Source: Pseudomonas uvaldensis (GTDB lineage: Bacteria > Pseudomonadota > Gammaproteobacteria > Pseudomonadales > Pseudomonadaceae). From it: a stretch of DNA of 64,000 nt. The notes under the pieces are model-generated. The model saw nothing but the letters and a program-made list of their open reading frames with translations. It had not been told where the DNA came from and searched no databases. Each line of letters starts with the position of its first letter. Positions within the stretch are counted from its first letter, which is position 1. The stretch spans positions 248,001 through 312,000 of the forward strand of contig NZ_JAIWKS010000004.1 in the NCBI RefSeq assembly GCF_021271205.1, given 5' to 3'. Position numbers and translations under genes: made by a program. Shown in pieces: positions 31,720 to 41,294 of the stretch.

Positions 31720-33051
31720 ATGAAGCCCTCGCGCCTGCTATTGGCGTGGCTGGCGATCCTGCTGGCCGTCGATATCGTGCTGGGGGCGTTGCGAGCGTTG
31801 GGCATTGCGTTGCCAGCGTCGGCCCAATCGATCAGTTGGGGCTTGCTGCTGGCCTTGTTGGCCCTGGCGATTCTCGACGCCGTGCGCCTCAAGCGTATGC
31901 CTTCGCCGCGAGTGCAACGGCAGATGCCGGGTAGCCTGGCCCTGGGTCGCTGGAGCGAAGTCCACCTGGGCATCACCCACGATTTCCCCCAGCCGCTGGA
32001 CATCCTGGTCTTCGATCATGTCCCAGACGGACTGGCCTTCGAACACCTTCCGCTGCCAGTGGTGCTTCAACCGGGCCAGCCCAGCCAGGCCGGCTATCGC
32101 CTGCGCCCACTCAAGCGCGGCCACTTCATCTTCCAATACTGCGAGGTCAACCTGCCAAGCCCCTTGGGCCTGTGGTCCGACAAGCGCCTGCTGGCCGCGG
32201 CCGACGAGATCCGGGTTTATCCCGACTTCGCCAGGCTCTACGACGGCCAGCTTCTGGCAGTGGACAACTGGCTCAGCCAGCTCGGCGTCCGCCAGCGTCA
32301 ACGGCGAGGCCAGGGGCAGGATTTCCATCAGTTGCGCGAGTTTCGCGAAGGCGACAGCCTGCGCCAGATCGACTGGAAAGCCACCGCCCGCCATCGCACG
32401 CCCATTGCCCGCGAATACGAAGACGAACGTGACCAACAAATCATTTTCATGCTCGATTGTGGCCGGCGCATGCGCAGCCAGGACGGCGAGCTGTCGCATT
32501 TCGATCAGGCGCTCAACGCCTGCCTGCTGCTCAGCTATACGGCGCTGCGCCAGGGCGATGCCGTGGGCCTGAGCGCGTTCGCCAGCGAGCAACCGCGCTA
32601 CCTCGCCCCGGTCAAGGGCACCGGCCAGCTCAATGTGCTGCTTAACAGCGTGTACGACTTGGACAGCACTTCCCGCCCCGCCGACTATCAGGCCGCCGTC
32701 ACCGAACTGCTGGCCCGGCAAAAACGTCGGGCTCTCGTGGTACTGGTCACCAACCTGCGCGATGAAGACGACGAAGACCTGCTGACGGCCGTCAAACGAC
32801 TGGGCCAGCAGCATCGGGTGCTGGTGGCCAGCCTGCGGGAAGAGGCATTGGACCGACTGCGCGAAGCGCCGGTGCAGACCTTACCCGAAGCCCTGGCCTA
32901 TTGCGGGGCCGTCGAGTATTTGAATGCACGCAATGAACTGCACGAGCGCCTGAACGCCCATGGCGTGGTGGTGTTGCAAGCCCGGCCTGGGGAGCTGGGG
33001 GCCGAGCTGGTGACGTTGTACCTGGGGTGGAAAAAAGCCGGAAATCTATAG
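31720..33051 (+). CDS. DUF58 domain protein
   Basis: A 443-aa protein with two N-terminal hydrophobic segments (about 5-25 and 33-50) and the DUF58 signature FREGDSLRQIDWKATARH followed by IIFMLDCGRRM, a VWA-like fold. Partner of MoxR in the operon. A 64-base gap separates it from moxR, the only real spacer in this operon, and it contains CTTGCTCCCAC, a possible degenerate REP fragment. Its stop lies 2 bases from the convergent stop of the toxin-island protein. Confidence 0.88.
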   Translation: MKPSRLLLAWLAILLAVDIVLGALRALGIALPASAQSISWGLLLALLALAILDAVRLKRMPSPRVQRQMPGSLALGRWSEVHLGITHDFPQPLDILVFDHVPDGLAFEHLPLPVVLQPGQPSQAGYRLRPLKRGHFIFQYCEVNLPSPLGLWSDKRLLAAADEIRVYPDFARLYDGQLLAVDNWLSQLGVRQRQRRGQGQDFHQLREFREGDSLRQIDWKATARHRTPIAREYEDERDQQIIFMLDCGRRMRSQDGELSHFDQALNACLLLSYTALRQGDAVGLSAFASEQPRYLAPVKGTGQLNVLLNSVYDLDSTSRPADYQAAVTELLARQKRRALVVLVTNLRDEDDEDLLTAVKRLGQQHRVLVASLREEALDRLREAPVQTLPEALAYCGAVEYLNARNELHERLNAHGVVVLQARPGELGAELVTLYLGWKKAGNL

Positions 33052-33053
33052 GA

Positions 33054-36000
33054 TCAATGCTCCACCTTGAACGGTAGCCAGCGAGGCGGCAGGTCAGGGC
33101 TTCGAAACTCCAGCTCGAATTCGCCGAAAGCGCCTTCCCGTGGAATGATCGACCAGGACAAGGGCACCGTGGTGACGGACCGTGGGACGTGCAACTCTGG
33201 CTCAAACCGCAGCCCGAGGGCTTCAGGAGGGAAGCCATACAACGAAACACTGGTTTCGTGAATCAGGTTACTGTCTTTCCTGACTTTCAATTCCAGCGTG
33301 CTGGGCGCCGTATCCTTGATGATCATTTTCCAGTTGACCAGATCGTCCATGTCGATCGGCCGCTCGTCCAGCCGAAGCGTGAATTCCTGAACCCAGGAAT
33401 CCTGTGTTCCCGTGACCCTGGACTCCAACCGGGCTGCCTCCCACCCCTGCACGCCCCTGACGGATGCACTCAAGACATAACGCCCAATCCTCGGCGGTAA
33501 TTCGAATGTGATCCGCGCCTTGCCAGCCGCATCGGTGGCGACCGGCTCGAGCACAACGCCCTTGTAGAACCAGTGCACCCGTACCCCCTCTACCGGCTCG
33601 CCGCTGGCGGCACTGACCACCGTGGCCTCGGCGCTGATTTCTTCGCCCGGCGCATTCTCCAGGCCCGAACCGGTCAGCTCCTGTATCACACAGGCCTCAT
33701 GTACGAAATAGGTAAACTCAACGACCTCGGTTCCACCGACGGCACGGGCAGTCACGGTGCCAGGCCCGGGCGCCGTTGCCGTGAAACCGAAACGCGCTAC
33801 ACCGTAGAAATCGGTGAATGTCGTTGCCTCCTCCATGGCCTCGTCGGTGCTGTTCCAGGACACCTGAACATTTCGGGCAGGTTGGCCGGACAACGCATCG
33901 GTCAAGGTGATTTCAAAGAACAACCCTTCGCCCCAGTCGACCACCGTCGGCTCCTGGTTCGTTGCGGCCATGACATCCACAGGCAGGTGGCTGCCCAGGG
34001 AAAACGCGTTCAGCGGCGAGCGGGCCAACAGGCGCGAAGCGGACAGTTGCAGGTAAAACGCCGCATCGGTCCGGTCAGCGGCCAACATACTGAGCGGCAG
34101 GCCGGCAGCGCCCAATGGGCGCGATACGCCCAGCCCTACCGGCCCGAACGACAATCCCGTGTCCAATTCATAGGCGCCATCGAGCCCCAGCGTCAGCGCC
34201 TGGTTGAGCAACGGACTGTCCGGCGGGGCCGAGAGTGTCAAGTCCAACCGGCCTTCGCGCCGGGGAAAGAAAGTACGCTCGCCCCAGCGCTGTTCTGCGC
34301 CGGTACCGACGCTGACGTTCAGATCGAGCCAGGGGTCTTCCTGATAGGCAAACACCGAAAATGTATGTTCGATCTGGGTCGCATCATAGGGGTTGATGAC
34401 GGACGCCTGGACCTCCTGGCTTCCCGCGTTCGTCGGTTGGTAACTGCGCTGGGCGATACCGTCCACGGCGCTCAAGGACACCTCCCCGTCGTCCCATTCC
34501 ACGCTGACATCGTTTGCCGGCCTGCCGGTGAACGCCGACAGGTATCGCACGGCCAACCGTGCGCTTTCGCCCTTGCTCAACACCGGGTCGGTCGCCACGT
34601 CGTACGGCGTACCGATCACCACTTTGTTGTGGGCCAGCTTGAACCCGAAGGCCGACGGTTGGGTAAAGCCATCGACATCCCGGAAAGTGGCATTCCACCA
34701 ACGCTCCGCGGTTTCGGTCGTTGCCGTCAGATCACAGCGATAGCGAACGCCACCCGCCATCATGGGAGCAGGCTGCGCCAAGGACGGGGTGATGACCCAT
34801 TGCGGCGGCAAATCCGGCGCCATGACGGTTTCCAGCAGCAGCCCATGCAGGCCTCCGAGGTTGTTCGTCGGTTGGACCGTGAGCTCGTGGGTCGCGCCGA
34901 TGCACGGGTACAACGCGACATCGTCCGCCCAGGGCTTCTGCACCTGGTCGAAGACCAACCCGATCTCGGTGGACAGGTCCTGGGGCAGCGAACGAAACGC
35001 CAGGTCGCGTGGCTCCATCCCCGTGGAGATCACCTGCAGGTCAAATACGCCGCTGGTGTCGACCGCCAGTGCGTCGACATTCCATTGCGCGCCGCTCGCG
35101 GTGAGGGTGACCGGGGATTCCATATTGGCGATGACGATTGAACGGACGGCGGCCGGATCACGCCAGCGCAGGGAAACCTCCTTGCCGATCAATGGGCTGC
35201 CGGACGCCACCGCGAGACGAAACGCATACGTCTGCCCCATGCGGCACACCGCACCCGCCCCCACCCGATCGACCGCTGCTTCATCCAAGGTAAAACTGCC
35301 CGTCTTCCAGACGCTGGTGGGCAGTGTCTGGATCTCGAAGTCGTGCTTGAGCTGCGGTGCACCTTCCCGAGGGTTGACCCGCGCCGCGAGGGTGTAATCC
35401 CCATGCACCGTGGGTCGATCGATCACACTGGCCCAGCCGTCCACGCCGGTGAAGGTCCGCTGGAGCCCCCCGGAGGCGTCCCACTCCACCGGCGCTCCGG
35501 CAACCGGCTGGTCACCTGCCTGGGTCACCACCCGCAACATACACCAGACATAATCCCCCTCGTCCACCACCGGCACCCGGTTGGGCCCACGCACCTCGCC
35601 AATCTTGAGGCTGTGGCGGGCCAGCGACATGGGATTGACCACGGTCGGCCTCAACAAATCGGCGCTCCCCAACCGCAAATTGAACTGGCCATCGGTCAGG
35701 TCCTGGCAATCGAGGCGCCAGACCAAAGGGGTGCTGGTAACCGGAACCGGCTGCATCAAGGCCGGCTGGACCGTCACGCCCATGTCCTCGGGGGGGTTGC
35801 CTTCCCAGGCCAACCAGACATGACGGTTGAGCAACGGGCTGTCGGCGGCGAAAGAAACCTCCAGCCGATACGACGCACCACGGTCGGGATAACCGGTGTT
35901 CTCCCCCCACGGCGCCGCGTCCATGTTGGGGAATTTGACTCGTGCCGTCTTCAACGGGTCCGTGGCATGAGCCTTGACATTGAAGGTGTGTGCCGTGTTG

Positions 36001-37109
36001 CCCTGTGCATAGAACGGGCTCTCGACCCGGGCCTTCACCGCGAGCGTGCCATCGCGCTCGGGGGTGAAATCGAACCACGCCTCGCCGCCTTCGTCGGTCT
36101 TGTCGACGGCAAGCACGTCCTCGCCCAACAGCCAGGTCACTTCGCGCTCGCGCATCGGCAGGTCCAGGTAATAAGACTTCACCCGGACGCCCAGTCTGAC
36201 CGATTGAGCGTACTCGACCACCGGTTGGTAAGCCGGGTCCAGAATGGTTTCGACCACGAGTCGATGATGCCCGGGCGAAACGGCAACCGGATAAACCTCC
36301 GCATGGTACTTGCTGTAGATGGACAGGTTGAACTGCTGGGTGTCATCCGAGACCGGTTCAGGGCAATCCACCTGCCACGCCGTTTCGATCGTTTGGTTCT
36401 CTCCCCATTCGGGCGAAATCACCACCGCCTCCAGCGGGTTGTCCTGGCTCCACAACAAGGCGTCGGTGCCGGTCCAGGGGCTGTCCGGCGCGGGTTGGAA
36501 GGACACTTGGTGGCGCTTGCTGCCGGTCGCTCCATGACACAGGTAAAGCAAGGGCTCCCCGGTCGGGGTGAACGCCTGGCCATCATTGACGATGCGCGCC
36601 AGCACCAGCGGCTCCAGCTCAAGGTGCAAATCGATCCGGGCGACAATCAGGTCCACGGTCGTCGAGGCTTGAGCCGGGCTGAGGATGACGAACTCGAAAA
36701 GATCCTCGCCCTCGACATCGAACTCGATCGACGCCGTGATGGGTGTGAGGCTCAATGCCTGGGCTTCAGGCCCCCCCCGGTTCCCCGTTGCAGGCAACGG
36801 TATTTCCAGCTGGTCTTCAGTTCCGCGCCGGCGCAGGATGAAAACCCCCGGATCTGCATGGCGGTTGTCGTAAAGAAAACTCAAACGGTAGCGCGCCCCG
36901 GCTGATTGCGGGGCCGGCGCAGGCACTGTCTGGGTAATCCCCGAACCTTTGTAAAGAGACATGTAGAAGATGGGCTGCCCTTCCCATTCGCCTTGCTTGC
37001 GGCTGTAGTTGTATCCTGGCGCACCGGCGCTCTCCCAGTGGGAAAAACCCAGGTCGAAATGCCCGTTGAGGAGGATATTGGTCCTGGTGTTGACAGGTTC
37101 TCTGTTCAT
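33054..37109 (-). CDS. Large modular Ig-like (Big_1-type) protein of the Tc island
   Basis: A 1351-aa protein without signal peptide or membrane segment. Residues 1-165 resemble a carbohydrate-binding-module sandwich (ILLNGHFDLGFSHWESAG). The rest alternates two ~100-residue beta-rich modules. Type I resembles invasin/Big_1 (about 303-380, 510-595, 835-920, 1055-1135, 1150-1235), for example PARNVQVSWN with later GVARFGFTA. Type II (about 165-275, 385-500, 600-705, 715-820, 925-1040, 1240-1351) is marked by SPLLNRHVWLAWEG and SPLLNQALTLGLDG. Its ATG overlaps the upstream TcaB-like stop by 4 bases (ATGA), with GAGG eight bases before, so it is the last gene of the Tc operon. Likely an adhesin or receptor-binding accessory; function inferred only from context. 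Confidence 0.8.
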   Translation of the reverse strand: MNREPVNTRTNILLNGHFDLGFSHWESAGAPGYNYSRKQGEWEGQPIFYMSLYKGSGITQTVPAPAPQSAGARYRLSFLYDNRHADPGVFILRRRGTEDQLEIPLPATGNRGGPEAQALSLTPITASIEFDVEGEDLFEFVILSPAQASTTVDLIVARIDLHLELEPLVLARIVNDGQAFTPTGEPLLYLCHGATGSKRHQVSFQPAPDSPWTGTDALLWSQDNPLEAVVISPEWGENQTIETAWQVDCPEPVSDDTQQFNLSIYSKYHAEVYPVAVSPGHHRLVVETILDPAYQPVVEYAQSVRLGVRVKSYYLDLPMREREVTWLLGEDVLAVDKTDEGGEAWFDFTPERDGTLAVKARVESPFYAQGNTAHTFNVKAHATDPLKTARVKFPNMDAAPWGENTGYPDRGASYRLEVSFAADSPLLNRHVWLAWEGNPPEDMGVTVQPALMQPVPVTSTPLVWRLDCQDLTDGQFNLRLGSADLLRPTVVNPMSLARHSLKIGEVRGPNRVPVVDEGDYVWCMLRVVTQAGDQPVAGAPVEWDASGGLQRTFTGVDGWASVIDRPTVHGDYTLAARVNPREGAPQLKHDFEIQTLPTSVWKTGSFTLDEAAVDRVGAGAVCRMGQTYAFRLAVASGSPLIGKEVSLRWRDPAAVRSIVIANMESPVTLTASGAQWNVDALAVDTSGVFDLQVISTGMEPRDLAFRSLPQDLSTEIGLVFDQVQKPWADDVALYPCIGATHELTVQPTNNLGGLHGLLLETVMAPDLPPQWVITPSLAQPAPMMAGGVRYRCDLTATTETAERWWNATFRDVDGFTQPSAFGFKLAHNKVVIGTPYDVATDPVLSKGESARLAVRYLSAFTGRPANDVSVEWDDGEVSLSAVDGIAQRSYQPTNAGSQEVQASVINPYDATQIEHTFSVFAYQEDPWLDLNVSVGTGAEQRWGERTFFPRREGRLDLTLSAPPDSPLLNQALTLGLDGAYELDTGLSFGPVGLGVSRPLGAAGLPLSMLAADRTDAAFYLQLSASRLLARSPLNAFSLGSHLPVDVMAATNQEPTVVDWGEGLFFEITLTDALSGQPARNVQVSWNSTDEAMEEATTFTDFYGVARFGFTATAPGPGTVTARAVGGTEVVEFTYFVHEACVIQELTGSGLENAPGEEISAEATVVSAASGEPVEGVRVHWFYKGVVLEPVATDAAGKARITFELPPRIGRYVLSASVRGVQGWEAARLESRVTGTQDSWVQEFTLRLDERPIDMDDLVNWKMIIKDTAPSTLELKVRKDSNLIHETSVSLYGFPPEALGLRFEPELHVPRSVTTVPLSWSIIPREGAFGEFELEFRSPDLPPRWLPFKVEH

Positions 37110-40100
37110 CGTTGCAACCTCTGGAGCGCTGAAAGGTTGGCTGCTCTCACTTTGTCCTGGACATACCGGGAAAACGCCGCCCCCCCCACCTTGGCCGTGT
37201 AGCGCACCTTCACGATGACGTCGTTCAGGGCCTCCAGTTGCCTCTTCTGCCGGTGCTGCTCGCCATCGAACCAGGGGAAGGACAGCGTCCAACGGGACAC
37301 CGCGCCAGTGTTCTCGAACGTATTTCGCAAGCCCTCATCGGGTTTCAGCGCCGCTGCGCCAAAATCGTCCAGGCCGATGGAAATGGCCATCTGTTCACCG
37401 CTGCTGATATTGAGCAGCACATCGGCCGGTGGCAGGGAACTGGCCCCGTACAGGTAGTCCAGCGACTCGAGGGAGGGCTTGATCGCCGTGGCGCTGCCGA
37501 CCTGCGTCAGCGTTGCACAGATGTTTTCATAAGGGCCGAGCAGGGTCGGCAACGTGACATCCACGGCGCTGATCTGGCGGCAGTAGTGGTTGTGGTAATC
37601 GCGATCGAACAGCAGTTGGGACAGTCGGAAATTCAGGGTGCCGGTGTTTATCAAGTCATCTCGCGCTTCGGCCCAGTTCGGGTAATCCGACTCTGAATCG
37701 ATACCGTCATCGAACAATCGGCGCAGGGATATGGTCTTGACCATTTCCAGGCGTCGCTCGTACCGCAGCAGGTAATCGGCTTCCATGCGCAACAGATCGA
37801 GGCGCAACGCGTCTCCGGCGGTCAGGCCGTAATAATTGTCCAGCCACGCATCGGTGCGTATGTGGGTGAGATCGAACTCGGCGGTTTCCAGTTGCAGTGC
37901 GCTTTGGGCACTCAAGCACAGGCTGACGACTTGATCATAGGCCTGATAGTGCAGGGTCTTGCATTGCCCCAGATACCAGCGGTACAGCTCGACACGGGTG
38001 GCGCGGGTGAGCAGGAAATCATAGAGCGCCTGATTCTGCGCATTCATCCTGAGGGTCTGGTCCAGACTGGCCTCGGCGGCATAGACCGCATGTTCCTGGG
38101 CCTTGATCTGTTCATTGATCATCGCCAGCTCCGCGGTGGCCTGATCGCGAACCAATCCCCAGTCCTGACGGCGCCGCCGATAGCTTTCTGAGGTGGCATC
38201 CTTCTCGGCATCGTTGCGCACGACCTCGGCCGCGACCTGGAATCCATAACCGACGGCTCTCGGCAGGCTACCCGGCTGGTGCCCGCCGTTAGCCAGGCCG
38301 AACACATTGGGAAAGGCGTCGACGACCGCACCGGCCATTTGCATGGCAGTACTCAGCGACGTCAGCAGTTTAGTGGTGTCGAGAGCCGCCATGACCTGGT
38401 ATTCACTGTTGGAAATGTTCTCGACATACAGTCTCGCGAAATGGGTTTGCCGCTCCTCGGTCAAGGTGCGACTGCTGTGCAGGGCCGCCAGGGTGTCGCG
38501 CAATTGAGCGAGGTTTTCTTCCTGCACCGTCCTGACGAAGGTACTCAGCTCGGTCAGGTGGCGCTGCTGCAACAGCTCCTGCTCGCCCCGGTCCTGCTCC
38601 TCCAGCAGGCGCATCACCTGATTGCCGCAATCCTGCAAGTACTGGGTGGCCCGGATGGCGGTATCGAACAGCGGGCGCCAGCGAAACGCCGCAACCCGCA
38701 AGGGACCGCCCAAGGGACGTACGGGACCGCCACCGCCGGCCGCCAGGTTGTTGAGCAAATCCGAAGGGTTGATCGTGCTGAACATTTCGATGGAGAGCGG
38801 TTTACCGTCGATGGTCAGGTTATTGCGCAGGTTGTACAGGCGCTGGGCCGGTAACTCATACAGCTGCACCAGCCGCTGGCTGACCGGCAGGCGGAAACGT
38901 CCGGTGCCGATGACGCCGGGGTCTTCGAAAAAACGGGTCCTGACCGGCAGCGATCCCGACTCCAGCACCAGCGCCTGCTCGAATGCCTTGAGTGCGGCAC
39001 TGTCTTCCAGTTCCTCCACCAGTTCCGCCAGCGTGGCGGGCGTCCACTGGCTGAGGGTCTGCATGTCGGGTGCGGCGCCCATCAGGTTCTTGGCTCGCAG
39101 GTATTGCATCTTCGCCGCCGCCAGGCTGTCCCGTGTCAGTTGCCGATAGAGCCAGTCACCCCACGCCACGAGGTTGGCAACATAATCGAGGAAGATCAGT
39201 ATCTGGTAATGCCGGGGCGTCGAGTACGCTATCGCGTCGGGATCGGTCGGACTGTCGGCTTCGCATCCCACGTCGCCTTCGGCACTGGACACATTCAGCG
39301 GTCGGCAACGCCAATAGCGCGGCTTCGGATTCGCCCTGCCGGCATCCGCATCGGCGGGCGCCTGGGGATCGAAGATGAAATGCAACCATTGCTGGGCTTC
39401 GACAAAACGCTCTTCATCCTTGAGCCGCGTCGCCACCAAGTGGGGCAGATGAAAGAACAGCTCCCAGAAAAACAGCCCGTTGGCCCCGTCGAAAGGTCCA
39501 TTGGGCTCGGCCGCTCCGTCGGGCAGTGGAGGCTCGTCGGGAAACTGGGTGTCCCAATCGAGTACGGCATCGGTCGACACATTGGCGCGCGTCACCAGCT
39601 CAGCACCGATCAGGGTATTCAGGCGAGCGTACTTGAGGGTCAGGGCCGGGTCGTTGAGGTGCAGGAATTGGGCTCCCCGTGCGTTGGTCTTGTGCACCGA
39701 GGGCAGGCGAGGTTCGACAGGCAGGCCCTTGAGCTCCAGCACGAAGGTCTTGCTACCAAAGCCCGTCGGACCTTCCAGGATGAATGTCGCGGTCAAACCG
39801 GCAAAACTATCGCGCTCATATTTATTCCAAGCAAATGACCAGCCGCCGTTGTCGGAATGCGACTCGGTAGCGGATGGCGGGTCACCACCCGAGGGGAATT
39901 GCACCGATATCGTGAAAGCCTTCGATTCGCCTTCCCTCCCGGGCACCAGAAGGGCACAGTGCGGTTGGAAACGCAGTTGTTGTTTGCCTGCGCTCGTTGT
40001 CACCACTGTTTTGAGCGTGAATTTTTCTACCAGCGGATTCGCGCCCACCGATACCGTTTCTGTCATTCTGGAAAATCCCGCGGCCCCCACTCGCTGCTGA

Positions 40101-41227
40101 AGCGTTGATGGATTGGAGAAGCGAACCATGGCCAAGTGATCCATGATCGGCTTTTCGTCGCCCACTTTGCGAAACAGCGCGTCGCGCGTTTCATAGATGT
40201 CCACCGGACCGGATCGTGACCCCAAGAACACCGGAGGGGTCACCGCATTGGTCAAATGCACCGCCAACCGCCCCTTGGGGTACAACGGGTCCACATCATC
40301 GCGCAGCATCACCGCCACCAGCCGGCAGTTCGGGCTGACGTCCTTGTCGAACTCCGACAGGTTCAGCCGTATCGGCGGCGACCACTTGCCGTCCAGCGTG
40401 ATGAAGGCCACCTTCAGCTCAAGCTCATAGGGCTTTTGCAAACCACCGTCGCCATCGAACAGCGCCTGGCGCCACTCGGCCCAGACCATGCACAAGCGCC
40501 CTCCCCAGAAGACCAGCCGGTTGTCGAGCACTTGCACATCGGCGGGAATATCGACGGGTTGCCATTCGCTCCAGGCCGCCGGATTGATCGCCTGGGTGTC
40601 GGCGTCCAGCTGGACGTCGGCCTTGCGCCAGAAATAACGATAGGGCGCGATTCGCTCCCGGCCCACCAAGTAATAGTCGGCACGACGGGCATCGGCACCG
40701 TCGACATAGCCGTTGAGCACATCCAGGTTGCACACCTCTTCGAAGGCACGCAGGTACTGCTGGATACCCGATTGCACGGAATCGGTCGTCAGCCGGGTCT
40801 GGTTGAGGTTGTTTTCCAGCGCCCTGAACAGGCTGGTCTTGCGGATGCGCGCATAAGGGGTGATGTAGTCCTCGGGCATGCACTTGAGCAATTGGCTGGC
40901 AGCCCAAAGCGGGTATTGGCTGGCGATGTCCCAGTCTTTCAGGTCCTTGCTGTCGAATTCCCGCTGGGTATAGCCCGGTTCGAGCTTCTGGTAGACGGCA
41001 TGGATGTACTGCTGGAAACAGCTGACCGCTTCGGCGACCCAGGTGGTCTTGACCTGATGGTTATCCAGTGGGTCGGTGCGCAGCCACTCCAGCAGATCGT
41101 CCGCGGTTTGAATCGTCGGGTATCCCTTGTTGTCGTCCTGGTCTTCGATCTGCTTGATACCCAAGGCACATTCGATCAACGCATCGCGGCGCAGGGCGGT
41201 CGCCCGGGTGATGTTTTGCGTGGCCAT
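37106..41227 (-). CDS. Tc toxin A subunit, C-terminal half (TcaB-like)
   Basis: A 1373-aa protein carrying the second half of a Tc (ABC) toxin A subunit. In order: ABC-toxin N-type helical region (~1-160), neuraminidase-like region with NGYVDGADARRADYYLVGRE and YRYFWRKADVQ (~165-300), a central region with FFWELFFHLPHLVATRLKDE near 605, a long helical pore-forming region (~830-1200), and the TcB-binding domain at the end (FENTGAVSRWTLSFPWFDGE, then DVIVKVRYTAK). In Photorhabdus TcaB pairs with TcaA to make a pentameric translocation pore; the same is likely here with the gene 67 bases upstream. GGAGAGG precedes the ATG. No TcB gene adjoins; one lies at 60637 on the other strand. Confidence 0.9.
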   Translation of the reverse strand: MATQNITRATALRRDALIECALGIKQIEDQDDNKGYPTIQTADDLLEWLRTDPLDNHQVKTTWVAEAVSCFQQYIHAVYQKLEPGYTQREFDSKDLKDWDIASQYPLWAASQLLKCMPEDYITPYARIRKTSLFRALENNLNQTRLTTDSVQSGIQQYLRAFEEVCNLDVLNGYVDGADARRADYYLVGRERIAPYRYFWRKADVQLDADTQAINPAAWSEWQPVDIPADVQVLDNRLVFWGGRLCMVWAEWRQALFDGDGGLQKPYELELKVAFITLDGKWSPPIRLNLSEFDKDVSPNCRLVAVMLRDDVDPLYPKGRLAVHLTNAVTPPVFLGSRSGPVDIYETRDALFRKVGDEKPIMDHLAMVRFSNPSTLQQRVGAAGFSRMTETVSVGANPLVEKFTLKTVVTTSAGKQQLRFQPHCALLVPGREGESKAFTISVQFPSGGDPPSATESHSDNGGWSFAWNKYERDSFAGLTATFILEGPTGFGSKTFVLELKGLPVEPRLPSVHKTNARGAQFLHLNDPALTLKYARLNTLIGAELVTRANVSTDAVLDWDTQFPDEPPLPDGAAEPNGPFDGANGLFFWELFFHLPHLVATRLKDEERFVEAQQWLHFIFDPQAPADADAGRANPKPRYWRCRPLNVSSAEGDVGCEADSPTDPDAIAYSTPRHYQILIFLDYVANLVAWGDWLYRQLTRDSLAAAKMQYLRAKNLMGAAPDMQTLSQWTPATLAELVEELEDSAALKAFEQALVLESGSLPVRTRFFEDPGVIGTGRFRLPVSQRLVQLYELPAQRLYNLRNNLTIDGKPLSIEMFSTINPSDLLNNLAAGGGGPVRPLGGPLRVAAFRWRPLFDTAIRATQYLQDCGNQVMRLLEEQDRGEQELLQQRHLTELSTFVRTVQEENLAQLRDTLAALHSSRTLTEERQTHFARLYVENISNSEYQVMAALDTTKLLTSLSTAMQMAGAVVDAFPNVFGLANGGHQPGSLPRAVGYGFQVAAEVVRNDAEKDATSESYRRRRQDWGLVRDQATAELAMINEQIKAQEHAVYAAEASLDQTLRMNAQNQALYDFLLTRATRVELYRWYLGQCKTLHYQAYDQVVSLCLSAQSALQLETAEFDLTHIRTDAWLDNYYGLTAGDALRLDLLRMEADYLLRYERRLEMVKTISLRRLFDDGIDSESDYPNWAEARDDLINTGTLNFRLSQLLFDRDYHNHYCRQISAVDVTLPTLLGPYENICATLTQVGSATAIKPSLESLDYLYGASSLPPADVLLNISSGEQMAISIGLDDFGAAALKPDEGLRNTFENTGAVSRWTLSFPWFDGEQHRQKRQLEALNDVIVKVRYTAKVGGAAFSRYVQDKVRAANLSALQRLQR

Positions 41228-41294
41228 TGCCCTCTCCTGTGAGTGGGGGGCACTCGTCAAGGCAACGAGTACCGTGGTGCTGGAGAAGCGTGCT

